From: JANQIO01 sp965229625
GTDB taxonomy: Bacteria; Pseudomonadota; Gammaproteobacteria; Pseudomonadales; Halieaceae
Assembly (NCBI GenBank): GCA_965229625.1
Contig: CBDDJJ010000002.1
Span: 1,550,001 to 1,614,000, forward strand
DNA length: 64,000 nucleotides
Reading direction: 5' to 3'
Both the position numbers and the translations under genes were made by a program. Within the stretch, counting starts at the first letter, position 1, and each line of letters begins with the position of its first letter. The notes beneath the pieces were generated by a model, which was given only the letters and a program-made list of their open reading frames with translations, did not search any database and had not been told where the DNA came from. Below are positions 54,701-62,960 of this stretch, piece after piece.

Positions 54701-55387
54701 GAACTGGCGGCCATGGCCAGCGGCTTCGTGGAGCAAAAGGTGGCCAGCCTGCACGTGCTGACCCACAGCGAGGAAGCGGCCGAGGAACTCAGGCACGCCT
54801 TCAAGGCGGGCAAATCCAGTGATGTTGACGTGCGCGCCATCGGTGATGACCTGGAAGGCGCACTCGACACTATCCTGCGAGACGACGGTGGCTTCGACGT
54901 GATTGTCTCCAGTCCCTTCGCCAGGCTACCGATGAGCTCGCTGGCGGCAGAGCGCAACGAGAAGTGGGACCGAGTACTGAGTGACGAGCAATTCAGCGCA
55001 CTGGTGCATGATCAGCTCACCCACCATTTCCGGGTGGCGCGCTGCGCCGCACTGGTGCCCGCCTGCCAGATCGTGCTGCTGACGCCGGACACCTCACTGG
55101 CGTCTTCCCGCGAGGAATTCGCGCTGGCCCTGTTCGTGAAGAATTCCCTGCACGCCTTCACGGTGACCCTGGGAGTGGAGACCGAGCGCCTGCCCACAGT
55201 GCCGGCGGTCAACCAGGTGCAGCTCACGCGGCGCGCCCGCACCGAGGAGCCGTCCAACGACCAGGAGCTGGCCGAGGAAATGGAACGGCTGGTGCACGCG
55301 GTGCTGCAGTGTTCCGTGCCCGCGCCCAGTCCCTCGGACAGCCGCTACCTGTCGAAGATCTTCCGTGGGAATGCCGTGACGGTATAG
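51734..55387 (+). CDS. mcr: Bifunctional malonyl-CoA reductase Mcr
   Basis: Reduces malonyl-CoA to 3-hydroxypropionate with two NADPH through malonate semialdehyde. The 1217-residue protein matches Chloroflexus Mcr (about 1220) in length and layout: two short-chain dehydrogenase halves. The N-terminal half has LTGAAGSIGTF (about 28-38) and catalytic YVVPK (about 185-189); in Chloroflexus this half handles the semialdehyde step. The C-terminal half has ITGGSLGIGLQ (about 576-586) and YAVSK (about 737-741) and handles the CoA-ester step. Its start codon overlaps the pcs stop, so one operon supplies 3-hydroxypropionate to Pcs. Confidence 0.95.
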   Translation: MNEMTRMEELPATESRGGRRLENKTVILTGAAGSIGTFITPQLLREGARVVMTGRDGDKLEAFINELVAEGFDRKNMVSAVGDCADPEVCREIVAAALDNFGSLEVLINNAGAAGPKYTLRDIPFTEVEMRACGDDMTMFDSAMNLLASPWNMARAAAAHMSVGGSIINVSTIFSRTHYFGRIPYVVPKSGLNALSKGLAIELGEDKGIRVNTLFPGPVKSQRIDTVFARMDELQSKPPGSTGQEFRDLMITTRDEEGELGYRYPTPSDVASTLVWLASDESAALSGHHVEVTNGMQVPAQSRSKLVSWPDKRLEDLSDNVVLILGGSDYEEALVFAERHMESGARVLLAFRTLQALGNARGLVQSRGLDSIQLSHLDPLRRESVDRTMQFIEDQYGRLDGVIVLPREPNGTHGYSLCSATDEDVENFVRDEIVSPVAFASTLATNLKRWYDKGEAPAITYVTNPSDQHGNLMNEVIRASIEALIRGWRHEDEALTARGDIGWAVLPNQLVRFDSEDEDNLTYSADWAATLTNRVRKMDPINLWVPQSIKRSTGKSAMPAAIQRVLPGLHKGKTAVITGGSLGIGLQLGRYLAVAGARVLLSARSESKLNEARDMIVEELRGVGYPRAEERVHILADIDVGDDDALETLFQHSIDLFGHVDFLINNAGISGAEEMVVDMSLADWNRTMQANLISNYGLIRKYAPLMKQQGSGSVLNVSSYFGGEKYVAVAYPNRADYAVSKAGQRVLAEILSRHLGPEIQINALAPGPVDGARLRGLGGAPGLFERRGRLVLENKRLNQVHAAIMAAVRDGFASEELLGLAVNELSKLPSANRMPKPLAKLFAQVAESRGTGSASRFLLNQGLAEKLINRLVLGAVFTGEQAELFLGKFADAPAPFFDQQSIERSADQIESGILNRLHLHKMPTDEQVGLSTVFHLADDIVSGETWHPSGGLKFDRSVTEGELLLPPGKEDLARLKGKRVVLIGDCMREELAAMASGFVEQKVASLHVLTHSEEAAEELRHAFKAGKSSDVDVRAIGDDLEGALDTILRDDGGFDVIVSSPFARLPMSSLAAERNEKWDRVLSDEQFSALVHDQLTHHFRVARCAALVPACQIVLLTPDTSLASSREEFALALFVKNSLHAFTVTLGVETERLPTVPAVNQVQLTRRARTEEPSNDQELAEEMERLVHAVLQCSVPAPSPSDSRYLSKIFRGNAVTV

Positions 55388-55591
55388 CGCTTGACTCCCA
55401 TGGTCAGGTGGGCGCCTGATCGCTGTAACCGTGCGAAGGGACGCCCCACAGCCCCGGAGGGCAGCTTATCGCAGTGACCTTACAAACACGCAGGCGCAGG
55501 AGGCGGCGTTGCCCGCGCTCTTGCGTTTGCAGCCAACTGGACTAGAGTTTTGGAAGGAACCTCAATAACAACAACATAGGGTGAGGTAGTT
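55388..55591 (+). promoter_or_regulatory. mcr-nuoA spacer with weak promoter candidate
   Basis: 204 bases without a gene. TTGCGT (55521-55526), 16 bases, TAGAGT (55543-55548) is a modest sigma-70 match about 45 bases before nuoA. No T-run terminator is seen after mcr, so read-through from pcs-mcr into nuo is possible. Confidence 0.3.
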
Positions 55592-56002
55592 TTGCGAAGC
55601 ACCGAATTGTTGCCCTTTATTGTCTACTTTGCAGCGGTAATGCTGCTGGTAGCGACCATGCTGGGACTATCCTGGCTGCTGGGGCAGCGCCGTGCCAACA
55701 AGGCGACCAACATGCCCTTTGAGTCCGGCGTTATCTCGGTGGGGTCCTCGCAGATCCAACTCTCCGTCGAGTTCTACCTGATCGCCATCTTTTTCGTGAT
55801 CTTCGACCTGGAGACCGTGTTCATCTTTGCCTGGGCCATCGCCTTCTTTGAACTGGGCTGGCAAGGTTATGCCGCCATCATGGTGTTCATCGTGGTACTC
55901 GCAGTCGCACTGGTGTACGAGTGGCGCTCCGGCGCACTGGACTGGGGACAGAAGACCCGCCTCGGGCTGGAGGGCGCGCCGCCTATTGGGGAAGTACCCT
56001 GA
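55592..56002 (+). CDS. nuoA: NADH-quinone oxidoreductase subunit A
   Basis: Small membrane subunit of complex I, 136 residues from a TTG start preceded by GTGAGG. Three membrane helices; conserved loop NMPFESGVISVGSSQIQLSVEF-like region (about residues 38-60) and the buried acidic segment FVIFDLETVFIFAW. First gene of the operon; the stop overlaps the nuoB start. Confidence 0.95.
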   Translation: MRSTELLPFIVYFAAVMLLVATMLGLSWLLGQRRANKATNMPFESGVISVGSSQIQLSVEFYLIAIFFVIFDLETVFIFAWAIAFFELGWQGYAAIMVFIVVLAVALVYEWRSGALDWGQKTRLGLEGAPPIGEVP

Positions 56003-56640
56003 TGGAGTGGAGCCTCAGTCGTCCGGAAGACGTCATCGCCAACAGTCCCGGCAGCGCTGACATCGAGCAGTACGTCAAGCGCAACGTGATGTTTGCCCGC
56101 CTCGAAGACCTGATCGCCTGGGGGCGGGCGCACTCCCTGTGGCCTTTCAATTTTGGCCTCTCCTGCTGCTACGTGGAGATGGCTACCTCGTTTACCAGCC
56201 GCCACGATATTGCGCGCTTTGGCTCAGAGGTCATCCGCGCCACCCCCCGCCAGGCGGACCTGATGGTGATCTCCGGCACCTGTTTCCGCAAGATGGCGCC
56301 GGTGGTCCAGCACCTGTACGACCAGTTACTGGAGCCGCGCTGGATTATCTCCATGGGATCCTGTGCCAACTCCGGCGGTATGTACGACATTTACAGCGTG
56401 GTGCAGGGTGTCGACAAGTTTATTCCCGTGGACGTCTACGTCCCCGGATGTCCCCCGCGACCGGAAGCCCTGATGCAGGGGCTGATGATGTTGCAGGACG
56501 CAGTGAAACAAGAGAGGCGGCCGCTGAGCTGGGTGGTGGGTGACCAGACGGTTATCAAGCCCGAGTTGCCCAGTCAGCGTGATCGCCTCCTCGAGGAGCG
56601 AAGCCAACAAACAGAACTAAGGAGTCCGGACCACATCTAG
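56002..56640 (+). CDS. nuoB: NADH-quinone oxidoreductase subunit B
   Basis: Holds cluster N2, the last 4Fe-4S centre before quinone, at the membrane-arm junction. From the ATG at 56002 (MEWSLSRPEDV), overlapping the nuoA stop, it has 212 residues. Ligands: the adjacent cysteines in SCCYVEM, one in SMGSCANSGG and one in VPGCPPRPE. A longer frame upstream lies in nuoA and is not used. Confidence 0.96.
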   Translation: MEWSLSRPEDVIANSPGSADIEQYVKRNVMFARLEDLIAWGRAHSLWPFNFGLSCCYVEMATSFTSRHDIARFGSEVIRATPRQADLMVISGTCFRKMAPVVQHLYDQLLEPRWIISMGSCANSGGMYDIYSVVQGVDKFIPVDVYVPGCPPRPEALMQGLMMLQDAVKQERRPLSWVVGDQTVIKPELPSQRDRLLEERSQQTELRSPDHI

Positions 56641-56685
56641 GGGAGTGCCGAACCACATTTCGCAGTAACACGCAGCGAGGCCCGT

Positions 56686-58437
56686 ATGCTTGGCGCAGGC
56701 TTGAATGACAGCGCAGGCACAGCTGAAGACGTCGCAAAGACGCGCTTTGGCGCGGACCGGTTCGTGCGCCAGGACTGCCCCGACGGCACCCCCACCTACT
56801 GGGTGCCGGCCGATGAGTTGCTCAGCGTGCTGCGGGAGCTCAAGCCCGACTACCCCATGCTCTTCGACCTGTTCGGGATCGACGAACGGCTGCGCGAGCA
56901 CAGGGACGGACAGCCCGCCGCTGATTTCACGGTGGTCTACCATCTGCTGAGCGTCACACCCTTTGCCCAGCTGCGCATCAAGGTTGCCGTGGTCGAACCG
57001 GAGGAGGTGCCCAGCGCGGTGGACCTGTGGCCCAACGCCAACTGGTACGAGCGCGAAACCTGGGACATGTTTGGCATCCGCTTCTCCGGCCACCCGCACC
57101 TGCGCCGCATCTTGCTGCCCCCCACCTGGGAAGGCCATGCCCTGCGCAAGGAGCACCCGGCCCGCGCCACCGAGATGGAACCCTTCAGCCTCGACGCCGA
57201 CCGCCAGGACCGCGAACAGGATGCGCTGCTGTTCCGCCCTGAGGAATGGGGCATGGAGCGGGCCACCGAGGACACCGAGTTCATGTTCCTCAACCTGGGA
57301 CCCAACCACCCCAGTGTGCACGGTGTATTCCGCATTGCCCTGCAACTGGATGGGGAGGTCGTGGTCGACGCGGTGCCGGACATTGGCTACCACCACCGGG
57401 GCGCTGAGAAAATGGGTGAGCGCCAGACCTGGCACTCCTACATCCCCTACACCGATCGCATCGACTACCTGGGCGGTGTGATGAACAACCTCGCCTACCT
57501 GCAAACGGTGGAGGCCCTGGCCGGTATCAGCGTACCGCCACGTGCCCAGGTTATTCGCATCATGCTGGCCGAATTGTTCCGCATCTCCAGCCACCTGGTG
57601 TTCTACGGCACCTTCGCCCAGGACGTCGGCCAGATGTCACCGGTGTTCTACATGTTTGCCGACCGGGAGCGCCTGTTCGGCATTGTCGAGGCGATTACCG
57701 GCGGGCGCATGCACCCGGCCTGGTTCCGCATCGGCGGCGTCGCCCAGGACCTGCCCAAGGGCTGGGACACCATGGTGCGAGAGTTTATCGACAGCATGCC
57801 GGCGCGGCTCGACCACTACGAGAAAATGGCCATGCAGAACTCCATCCTCAAGCAGCGCACCGTCGGCATCGGCCGCTGCACCCGGGAGGAGGCCATTGAC
57901 TGGGGTATTACCGGTCCCAACCTGCGCGCCACCGGCGTCGACTTCGACCTACGCCGTGACCGCCCCTACGGCGGCTACGAGCAATTCGACTTCGAAGTGC
58001 CGGTGTTCCACAACGGCGACTGCTACGACCGCGCGCGCGTGCGCATCGAGGAAATCCGCCAGAGCCTGGGCATCATTCGCCAGTGCCTCGACAACATGCC
58101 GGAGGGCCCCTACAAGTCAGAGCACAAGCTCACCACTCCGCCACCGCGGGACCGGATGTTGAAGGATATCGAGACCCTGATTCACCATTTTCTGAATGTG
58201 AGCTGGGGACCGGTGGTACCGCAGGGCGAGGCCTGTGTGCCGATCGAGGCCACCAAGGGGCTCAATAGCTACCACCTGGTGAGCGATGGCGGCACCACCA
58301 GCTACCGCACGCGTATTCGCACGCCCTCGTTCGCGGTGCTGCAGCAAATTCCCCTGCTGTCCCGCGGCCTGATGATTCCCGACCTGATCGCCATCATCGC
58401 CAGCATCGATTTTGTCATGGCGGACGTGGACCGATGA
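56686..58437 (+). CDS. nuoCD: NADH-quinone oxidoreductase fused subunits C and D
   Basis: A 583-residue fusion. Residues 1 to about 190 are NuoC (FDLFGIDERL, WYERETWDMFGIRFSGHPHLRRIL); the rest is NuoD (NLGPNHPSVHGVFRI, IGYHHRGAEKMGERQTW, ISSHLVFYGTFAQDVG, GGRMHPAWFRIGG), which lines the quinone site with NuoB. The C-D fusion is typical of many gammaproteobacteria. It overlaps nuoE by four bases. Confidence 0.96.
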   Translation: MLGAGLNDSAGTAEDVAKTRFGADRFVRQDCPDGTPTYWVPADELLSVLRELKPDYPMLFDLFGIDERLREHRDGQPAADFTVVYHLLSVTPFAQLRIKVAVVEPEEVPSAVDLWPNANWYERETWDMFGIRFSGHPHLRRILLPPTWEGHALRKEHPARATEMEPFSLDADRQDREQDALLFRPEEWGMERATEDTEFMFLNLGPNHPSVHGVFRIALQLDGEVVVDAVPDIGYHHRGAEKMGERQTWHSYIPYTDRIDYLGGVMNNLAYLQTVEALAGISVPPRAQVIRIMLAELFRISSHLVFYGTFAQDVGQMSPVFYMFADRERLFGIVEAITGGRMHPAWFRIGGVAQDLPKGWDTMVREFIDSMPARLDHYEKMAMQNSILKQRTVGIGRCTREEAIDWGITGPNLRATGVDFDLRRDRPYGGYEQFDFEVPVFHNGDCYDRARVRIEEIRQSLGIIRQCLDNMPEGPYKSEHKLTTPPPRDRMLKDIETLIHHFLNVSWGPVVPQGEACVPIEATKGLNSYHLVSDGGTTSYRTRIRTPSFAVLQQIPLLSRGLMIPDLIAIIASIDFVMADVDR

Positions 58438-58952
58438 GCGAGACCCTGCACAGCCTGCCGGCAGACATCCTCCACCTCAGCGATGCCGAGCTCGCCGAGA
58501 TCGACGCCGAGATCGCCCACGCGCCCTACCGCGCAGCCGTGGCCATCGACGCCCTGAAGATTGTCCAGGCCCACCGTCGCTGGGTGTCGGACGAATCCCT
58601 GGAAGCGCTGGCCGCCTACCTGCAGATGCCGCCCGCGGAGCTGGAAGGCATCGCCACCTTCTACAACCTGATTTTCCGCCAGCCGGTGGGTGAGAAGGTC
58701 ATCCTGGTCTGCAACAGCGTGAGCTGCTGGATCAAGGGCTGCGAGGGCATTCGCGCGGCCGTCACCGACCATCTTGGTATCGAACCCGGGCAAACTACTG
58801 CAGACGGTCGCTTCACCCTGCTCCCCATCACCTGCCTCGGTGCCTGTGATCGCGCGCCGGTGATGATGGTCGGTGACAACAAGTTCGAGGATGTGACGGT
58901 GGAGCGCATCCCCGCGATTCTCGAACAGGACGAGGGGGCGACGCCGGGATGA
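58434..58952 (+). CDS. nuoE: NADH-quinone oxidoreductase subunit E
   Basis: Peripheral 2Fe-2S subunit (cluster N1a), 172 residues. Ligands are CNSVSCWIKG and CLGACDRAPVMM, all four cysteines present, unlike the reduced set in the HoxF N-terminal domain elsewhere in this window. N-terminal helical part contains VQAHRRWVSDESLEALA. Overlaps nuoCD and nuoF by four bases each. Confidence 0.96.
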   Translation: MSETLHSLPADILHLSDAELAEIDAEIAHAPYRAAVAIDALKIVQAHRRWVSDESLEALAAYLQMPPAELEGIATFYNLIFRQPVGEKVILVCNSVSCWIKGCEGIRAAVTDHLGIEPGQTTADGRFTLLPITCLGACDRAPVMMVGDNKFEDVTVERIPAILEQDEGATPG

Positions 58953-60238
58953 GCGAGTTGCCCCTGACCCGCAACGTGCGAGCCGATCACTCGCCCACCG
59001 ACCTCGCCGCCTACGAAGCCAATGGCGGCTACGGCGGGCTGCGGCGCGCGATGGCGGGCCTGTCACCCGGCGACTGCCTGGACATCGTCAAAGACTCCGG
59101 CCTGCGTGGCCGGGGCGGCGCAGGCTTTCCCACCGGCATGAAGTGGAGCTTCGTGCCGATGGAAAACGTGAGCCCCGGCCACAAGTACCTGATCTGCAAC
59201 GCCGACGAGATGGAGCCCGGTACTTTCAAGGACCGCCTGCTGATGGAGTGCGACCCGCACCAGCTTGTCGAGGGCATGATCCTTTCCGCCTATACCATCG
59301 GCGCCGACGTCGCCTACATCTTTATTCGCGCCGAATACCTGAAGGCAGCAGAGCTACTGCGCGAGGCCATTGCCGAGGCCAAAGCCAGGAACTACCTGGG
59401 ACGCGACATCCTCGGTTCGGGCTACAGCCTTGAGATGTATGTGCACGCCAGTGCCGGGCGCTATATCTGTGGCGAGGAGACGGCGCTAATCAGTTCCCTG
59501 GAGGGCAAGCGTGCCAATCCGCGCGCCAAGCCGCCCTTCCCCCAGGTGTCCGGCTTGTGGGGGCGCCCGACCATCGTCAACAACGTCGAAACCCTCTGTA
59601 ATATCCCCCACATCATCGAGCGCGGGCCCGAGTGGTTCCAGGGCCTGGGGCTGGGCAGTGACGCCGGCACCAAACTGTACGGCGTCAGCGGCCGGGTAAA
59701 AAACCCGGGCTGCTGGGAGCTGCCGATCGGCACACCCGTCCGCGACATCCTCGAAGACAGGGCCGGCGGCATGGAAGACGGCTACCAGCTGCGCGGCTTC
59801 CTGCCCGGCGGCGGCTCCACGGATTTCCTGGTAGACGAGCACCTCGACCTGGCCATGGATTACGAAACCATCGGCAAGGCCGGCAGCCGCATGGGCACCG
59901 GCACCATGATCATCCTCGACGATCGCACCTGCCCGGTGGGCTTTGTCAAAAACCTGATCGAGTTCTTTGCCCAGGAGTCCTGCGGCTTTTGCACACCCTG
60001 CCGTGACGGCCTGCCCTGGAACGCCCAGGTGCTGGACGACATCGAGCACGGTCGCGGCCAGCTCGAGGACATGGACACGCTGGAACAGCACGTCAGCTAC
60101 ATCGGCGCCATCGGCAACACTCACTGTGCGCTGGCGCCGGGTGCCATGGAGCCGCTGCAGTCGGCTTTGAAATACTTCCGGGACGACTTCCTGCGTCACA
60201 TCGAAGAGGGCGCCTGCCCCTACCAGGAGGTGCACTGA
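58949..60238 (+). CDS. nuoF: NADH-quinone oxidoreductase subunit F
   Basis: NADH-oxidising flavoprotein with FMN and cluster N3, 429 residues. Motifs: LRGRGGAGFPTGMKW (NADH), CNADEMEPGTFKDR (FMN), ASAGRYICGEETALI, and the cluster ligands ESCGFCTPCRDG with the distal Cys in NTHCALAP. One base separates its stop from the nuoG start. Confidence 0.96.
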   Translation: MSELPLTRNVRADHSPTDLAAYEANGGYGGLRRAMAGLSPGDCLDIVKDSGLRGRGGAGFPTGMKWSFVPMENVSPGHKYLICNADEMEPGTFKDRLLMECDPHQLVEGMILSAYTIGADVAYIFIRAEYLKAAELLREAIAEAKARNYLGRDILGSGYSLEMYVHASAGRYICGEETALISSLEGKRANPRAKPPFPQVSGLWGRPTIVNNVETLCNIPHIIERGPEWFQGLGLGSDAGTKLYGVSGRVKNPGCWELPIGTPVRDILEDRAGGMEDGYQLRGFLPGGGSTDFLVDEHLDLAMDYETIGKAGSRMGTGTMIILDDRTCPVGFVKNLIEFFAQESCGFCTPCRDGLPWNAQVLDDIEHGRGQLEDMDTLEQHVSYIGAIGNTHCALAPGAMEPLQSALKYFRDDFLRHIEEGACPYQEVH

Positions 60239-60239
60239 G

Positions 60240-62960
60240 ATGCCGGTCATCAGGGTCGATGGGCAGGATTACGAGGTGGAGGCCGGCGGCAACCTGCTGG
60301 AGACCTGCCTGGAGCTCGGCATGGACCTGCCGTATTTCTGCTGGCACCCGGCCATGGGTTCCATCGGTGCCTGTCGGCAGTGCGCCGTGGTGCAGTACCA
60401 GAATGCAGAGGACACCCGCGGGCGCATCGTCATGGCCTGTATGACGCCGGTCACCGAGGGCGCCATCATCGACCTTACCGGCGACCGTGCTGCCGCTTTC
60501 CGCCGCACGGTGGTGGAATCACTGATGGTGGATCACCCCCACGACTGCCCGGTCTGCGCCGAAGGCGGTGAGTGCCACCTGCAGGACATGACGGTGATGA
60601 CCGGCCACCGGGATCGCCACTACCGCGGCACCAAGAAGACCTACCGCAACCAGTATCTCGGCCCGCTGATTCATCACGAGATGAATCGCTGCATCACCTG
60701 CTACCGCTGCACGCGCTTCTATCGCGACTACGCCGGCGGCACCGACCTCGCTGCCCTCGCCGCCCACGACCACGTCTACTTCGGCCGCCACCGGGAAGGC
60801 ACGCTGGAGAGCCCCTTCGCCGGCAACCTGGTGGAGGTCTGCCCCACCGGCGTGTTCACCGACAAATCCCTGGTACACGACTACACCCGCAAGTGGGACC
60901 TGCAGTCGGCGCCGTCGGTCTGTACCGGCTGCGGGGTGGGCTGCAATACCCTGCCCGGTGAGCGCTATGGCCGACTCAAGCGCATTCACAACCGCTACAA
61001 CGACGAGGTCAACGGCTACTTCCTCTGCGACCGGGGCCGCTTTGGCGGCAACCACGTCAACGACGCCCCGCGCATCGATTACCCGGCGCAGCGTGAATCA
61101 GATGGCCGCTTCCGGGCCCTGGATGCGGCCGCCTGCCAGGCCGCGCTCACAGACCGGCTGGCGGGTAAACGCCTGGCGGGGATCGGGTCGCCACGGGCGA
61201 GCCTCGAGGCCAACCTGCTGCTGCAACGGCTGGTGGGCGCGGAACGATTCAACAGCGGCATGGACGACACTGAGCACAGCCTGCTGCAGCGCTGCCTGTC
61301 CCATCTCGTCAACAGCGCTGCCCGCAACCCCAGCCACCGGGATATCGAATCGGCTGACGCCGTACTGGTGCTGGGCGAGGATCTGACCCAGGTCGCCGCC
61401 CGCACGGCACTGGCGCTGCGTCAGTCAGTACGCAACGAAGCCTATCGCCTGGCCGCGGAACTCAAGCTGGCCCCCTGGCAGGATGCTGCCATTCGCAACC
61501 TGGCCCAGGACCGTCGCAGCCCGCTACACATCGTCAGCGCCGGCAGCACCGACCTGGACGATGTCGCCGCCGGCCACTACCGCCTGGTGGCGGACGACCA
61601 GGCCCGGCTGGCCGCCGACATCGCCGCCGCCATCGCCGGCGAGCCCACTGACGATGCTGCCGTACTGCGCGTCCGGGATGACCTGTTGGCCGCCCAGCGG
61701 CCCCTGGTGATCAGCGGTGCCAGCGCCGGCTCGGCCGCACTGCTGGATGCTGCGGCCGCGATCGCCAATGCGCTGGCTGGGGCCGGCAAGGATGCGATGC
61801 TGAGCTTCACGGCACCGGAGTGCAACAGCCTCGGCCAGGCGCTGCTGTGCCGGGATAACCATGCCAGCTTCGAGTCCCTTGAGGCCTGCGGCGCCGAAGC
61901 GCTGATCATCCTCGAGAACGACCTGCTCAGGCGCCTGTCGCCGGTGCGTATCCAGGCGCTGCGCAAGAGCATTCCCACCTGGATCGGCATGGACAGCCTG
62001 GAGACCGGGACCCTTGCGCTCTGCGACCTGGTGTTACCCGCCGCCGCCTTCACCGAGACCGAGGCCAGCTTCGTGAGCCAGGAAGGACGCGCCCAGCGCG
62101 CCTTCCCGGTACACCCCCCGGCCGAGGCGCGGCGCCCCGGCTGGCAATGGCTGCTGGAGCTGGCACGCGCCGCCGGTCACGACGCACTGGCCGGGCTCGA
62201 GCACTTCGACGACATCGTGCCGGGGCTGGCCGGCGAGGACCCGGTACTGCAAGGCGTCATGAGCGCGGCGCCCGATCACCGGTTCCGCAGCCGCGGCCTG
62301 AAGATTCCGCGCCAGCCGCACCGTTACAGCGGGCGCACCGCCATGGTCGCTGATGTCTCGGTACATGAGCCCAGGCGCAGCGAGGATCAGGATTCGGCGC
62401 TGGCCTACAGCATGGAAGGCTCCGCCGCGGCGGATCGGCCGGCGGCATTGCTGAGTTACGTCTGGTCGCCGGGCTGGAACTCCAACCAGTCGCTGCACAA
62501 GTTCCAGGCCGATATCGGCGGTGCCCTGCGGGGCGGCGGCGCCGGTGCCCGCCTGCTCGACGGTCTGACACTGCCTGAGCTACCCGCAGCGCCGCGCCCC
62601 GATGCCTTCAGCCGGCGTGACGGGCAATGGCTGCTGCAGGCGCGCCACCACCTGTTTGGCAGCGACGAGTTGAGCCGACTCAGCGCCGGGCCGGCGGAGC
62701 GGGCCGGGCGCGCGCACCTCTACCTGCACCCGGAGGACGCGCAACACCTCGGGCTTGAGGCGGGCGACGGTGTTGCGTTGGAAGGCTGCAACCTGGAGCT
62801 GCGCATCGACGCCAGCCAGGTGCCGGGCAGCGCCGGCTATGCGGTGGGCTATCCCGAAACCCTGGCCCTGCGCAGCGGCCAGTGGGCAGAACTGGGAAAA
62901 GCCAGCGACTGGCAGCGCGCGCCACAGGTCATCGGCAGTGACCGGGAGGCCGCACCATGA
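60240..62960 (+). CDS. nuoG: NADH-quinone oxidoreductase subunit G
   Basis: Largest peripheral subunit, 906 residues, carrying several clusters. N-terminal ferredoxin (YFCWHPAMGSIGACRQC), His/Cys site (HPHDCPVCAEGGECHLQ), 4Fe-4S pair (CITCYRCTRFYRDY and CPTGVFTD), and the extra N7-type set CTGCGVGCNT at about residue 228 with a fourth Cys in FLCDRGRFG. The C-terminal molybdopterin-oxidoreductase-like domain lacks a cofactor role in complex I. Overlaps nuoH by four bases. Confidence 0.95.
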   Translation: MPVIRVDGQDYEVEAGGNLLETCLELGMDLPYFCWHPAMGSIGACRQCAVVQYQNAEDTRGRIVMACMTPVTEGAIIDLTGDRAAAFRRTVVESLMVDHPHDCPVCAEGGECHLQDMTVMTGHRDRHYRGTKKTYRNQYLGPLIHHEMNRCITCYRCTRFYRDYAGGTDLAALAAHDHVYFGRHREGTLESPFAGNLVEVCPTGVFTDKSLVHDYTRKWDLQSAPSVCTGCGVGCNTLPGERYGRLKRIHNRYNDEVNGYFLCDRGRFGGNHVNDAPRIDYPAQRESDGRFRALDAAACQAALTDRLAGKRLAGIGSPRASLEANLLLQRLVGAERFNSGMDDTEHSLLQRCLSHLVNSAARNPSHRDIESADAVLVLGEDLTQVAARTALALRQSVRNEAYRLAAELKLAPWQDAAIRNLAQDRRSPLHIVSAGSTDLDDVAAGHYRLVADDQARLAADIAAAIAGEPTDDAAVLRVRDDLLAAQRPLVISGASAGSAALLDAAAAIANALAGAGKDAMLSFTAPECNSLGQALLCRDNHASFESLEACGAEALIILENDLLRRLSPVRIQALRKSIPTWIGMDSLETGTLALCDLVLPAAAFTETEASFVSQEGRAQRAFPVHPPAEARRPGWQWLLELARAAGHDALAGLEHFDDIVPGLAGEDPVLQGVMSAAPDHRFRSRGLKIPRQPHRYSGRTAMVADVSVHEPRRSEDQDSALAYSMEGSAAADRPAALLSYVWSPGWNSNQSLHKFQADIGGALRGGGAGARLLDGLTLPELPAAPRPDAFSRRDGQWLLQARHHLFGSDELSRLSAGPAERAGRAHLYLHPEDAQHLGLEAGDGVALEGCNLELRIDASQVPGSAGYAVGYPETLALRSGQWAELGKASDWQRAPQVIGSDREAAP

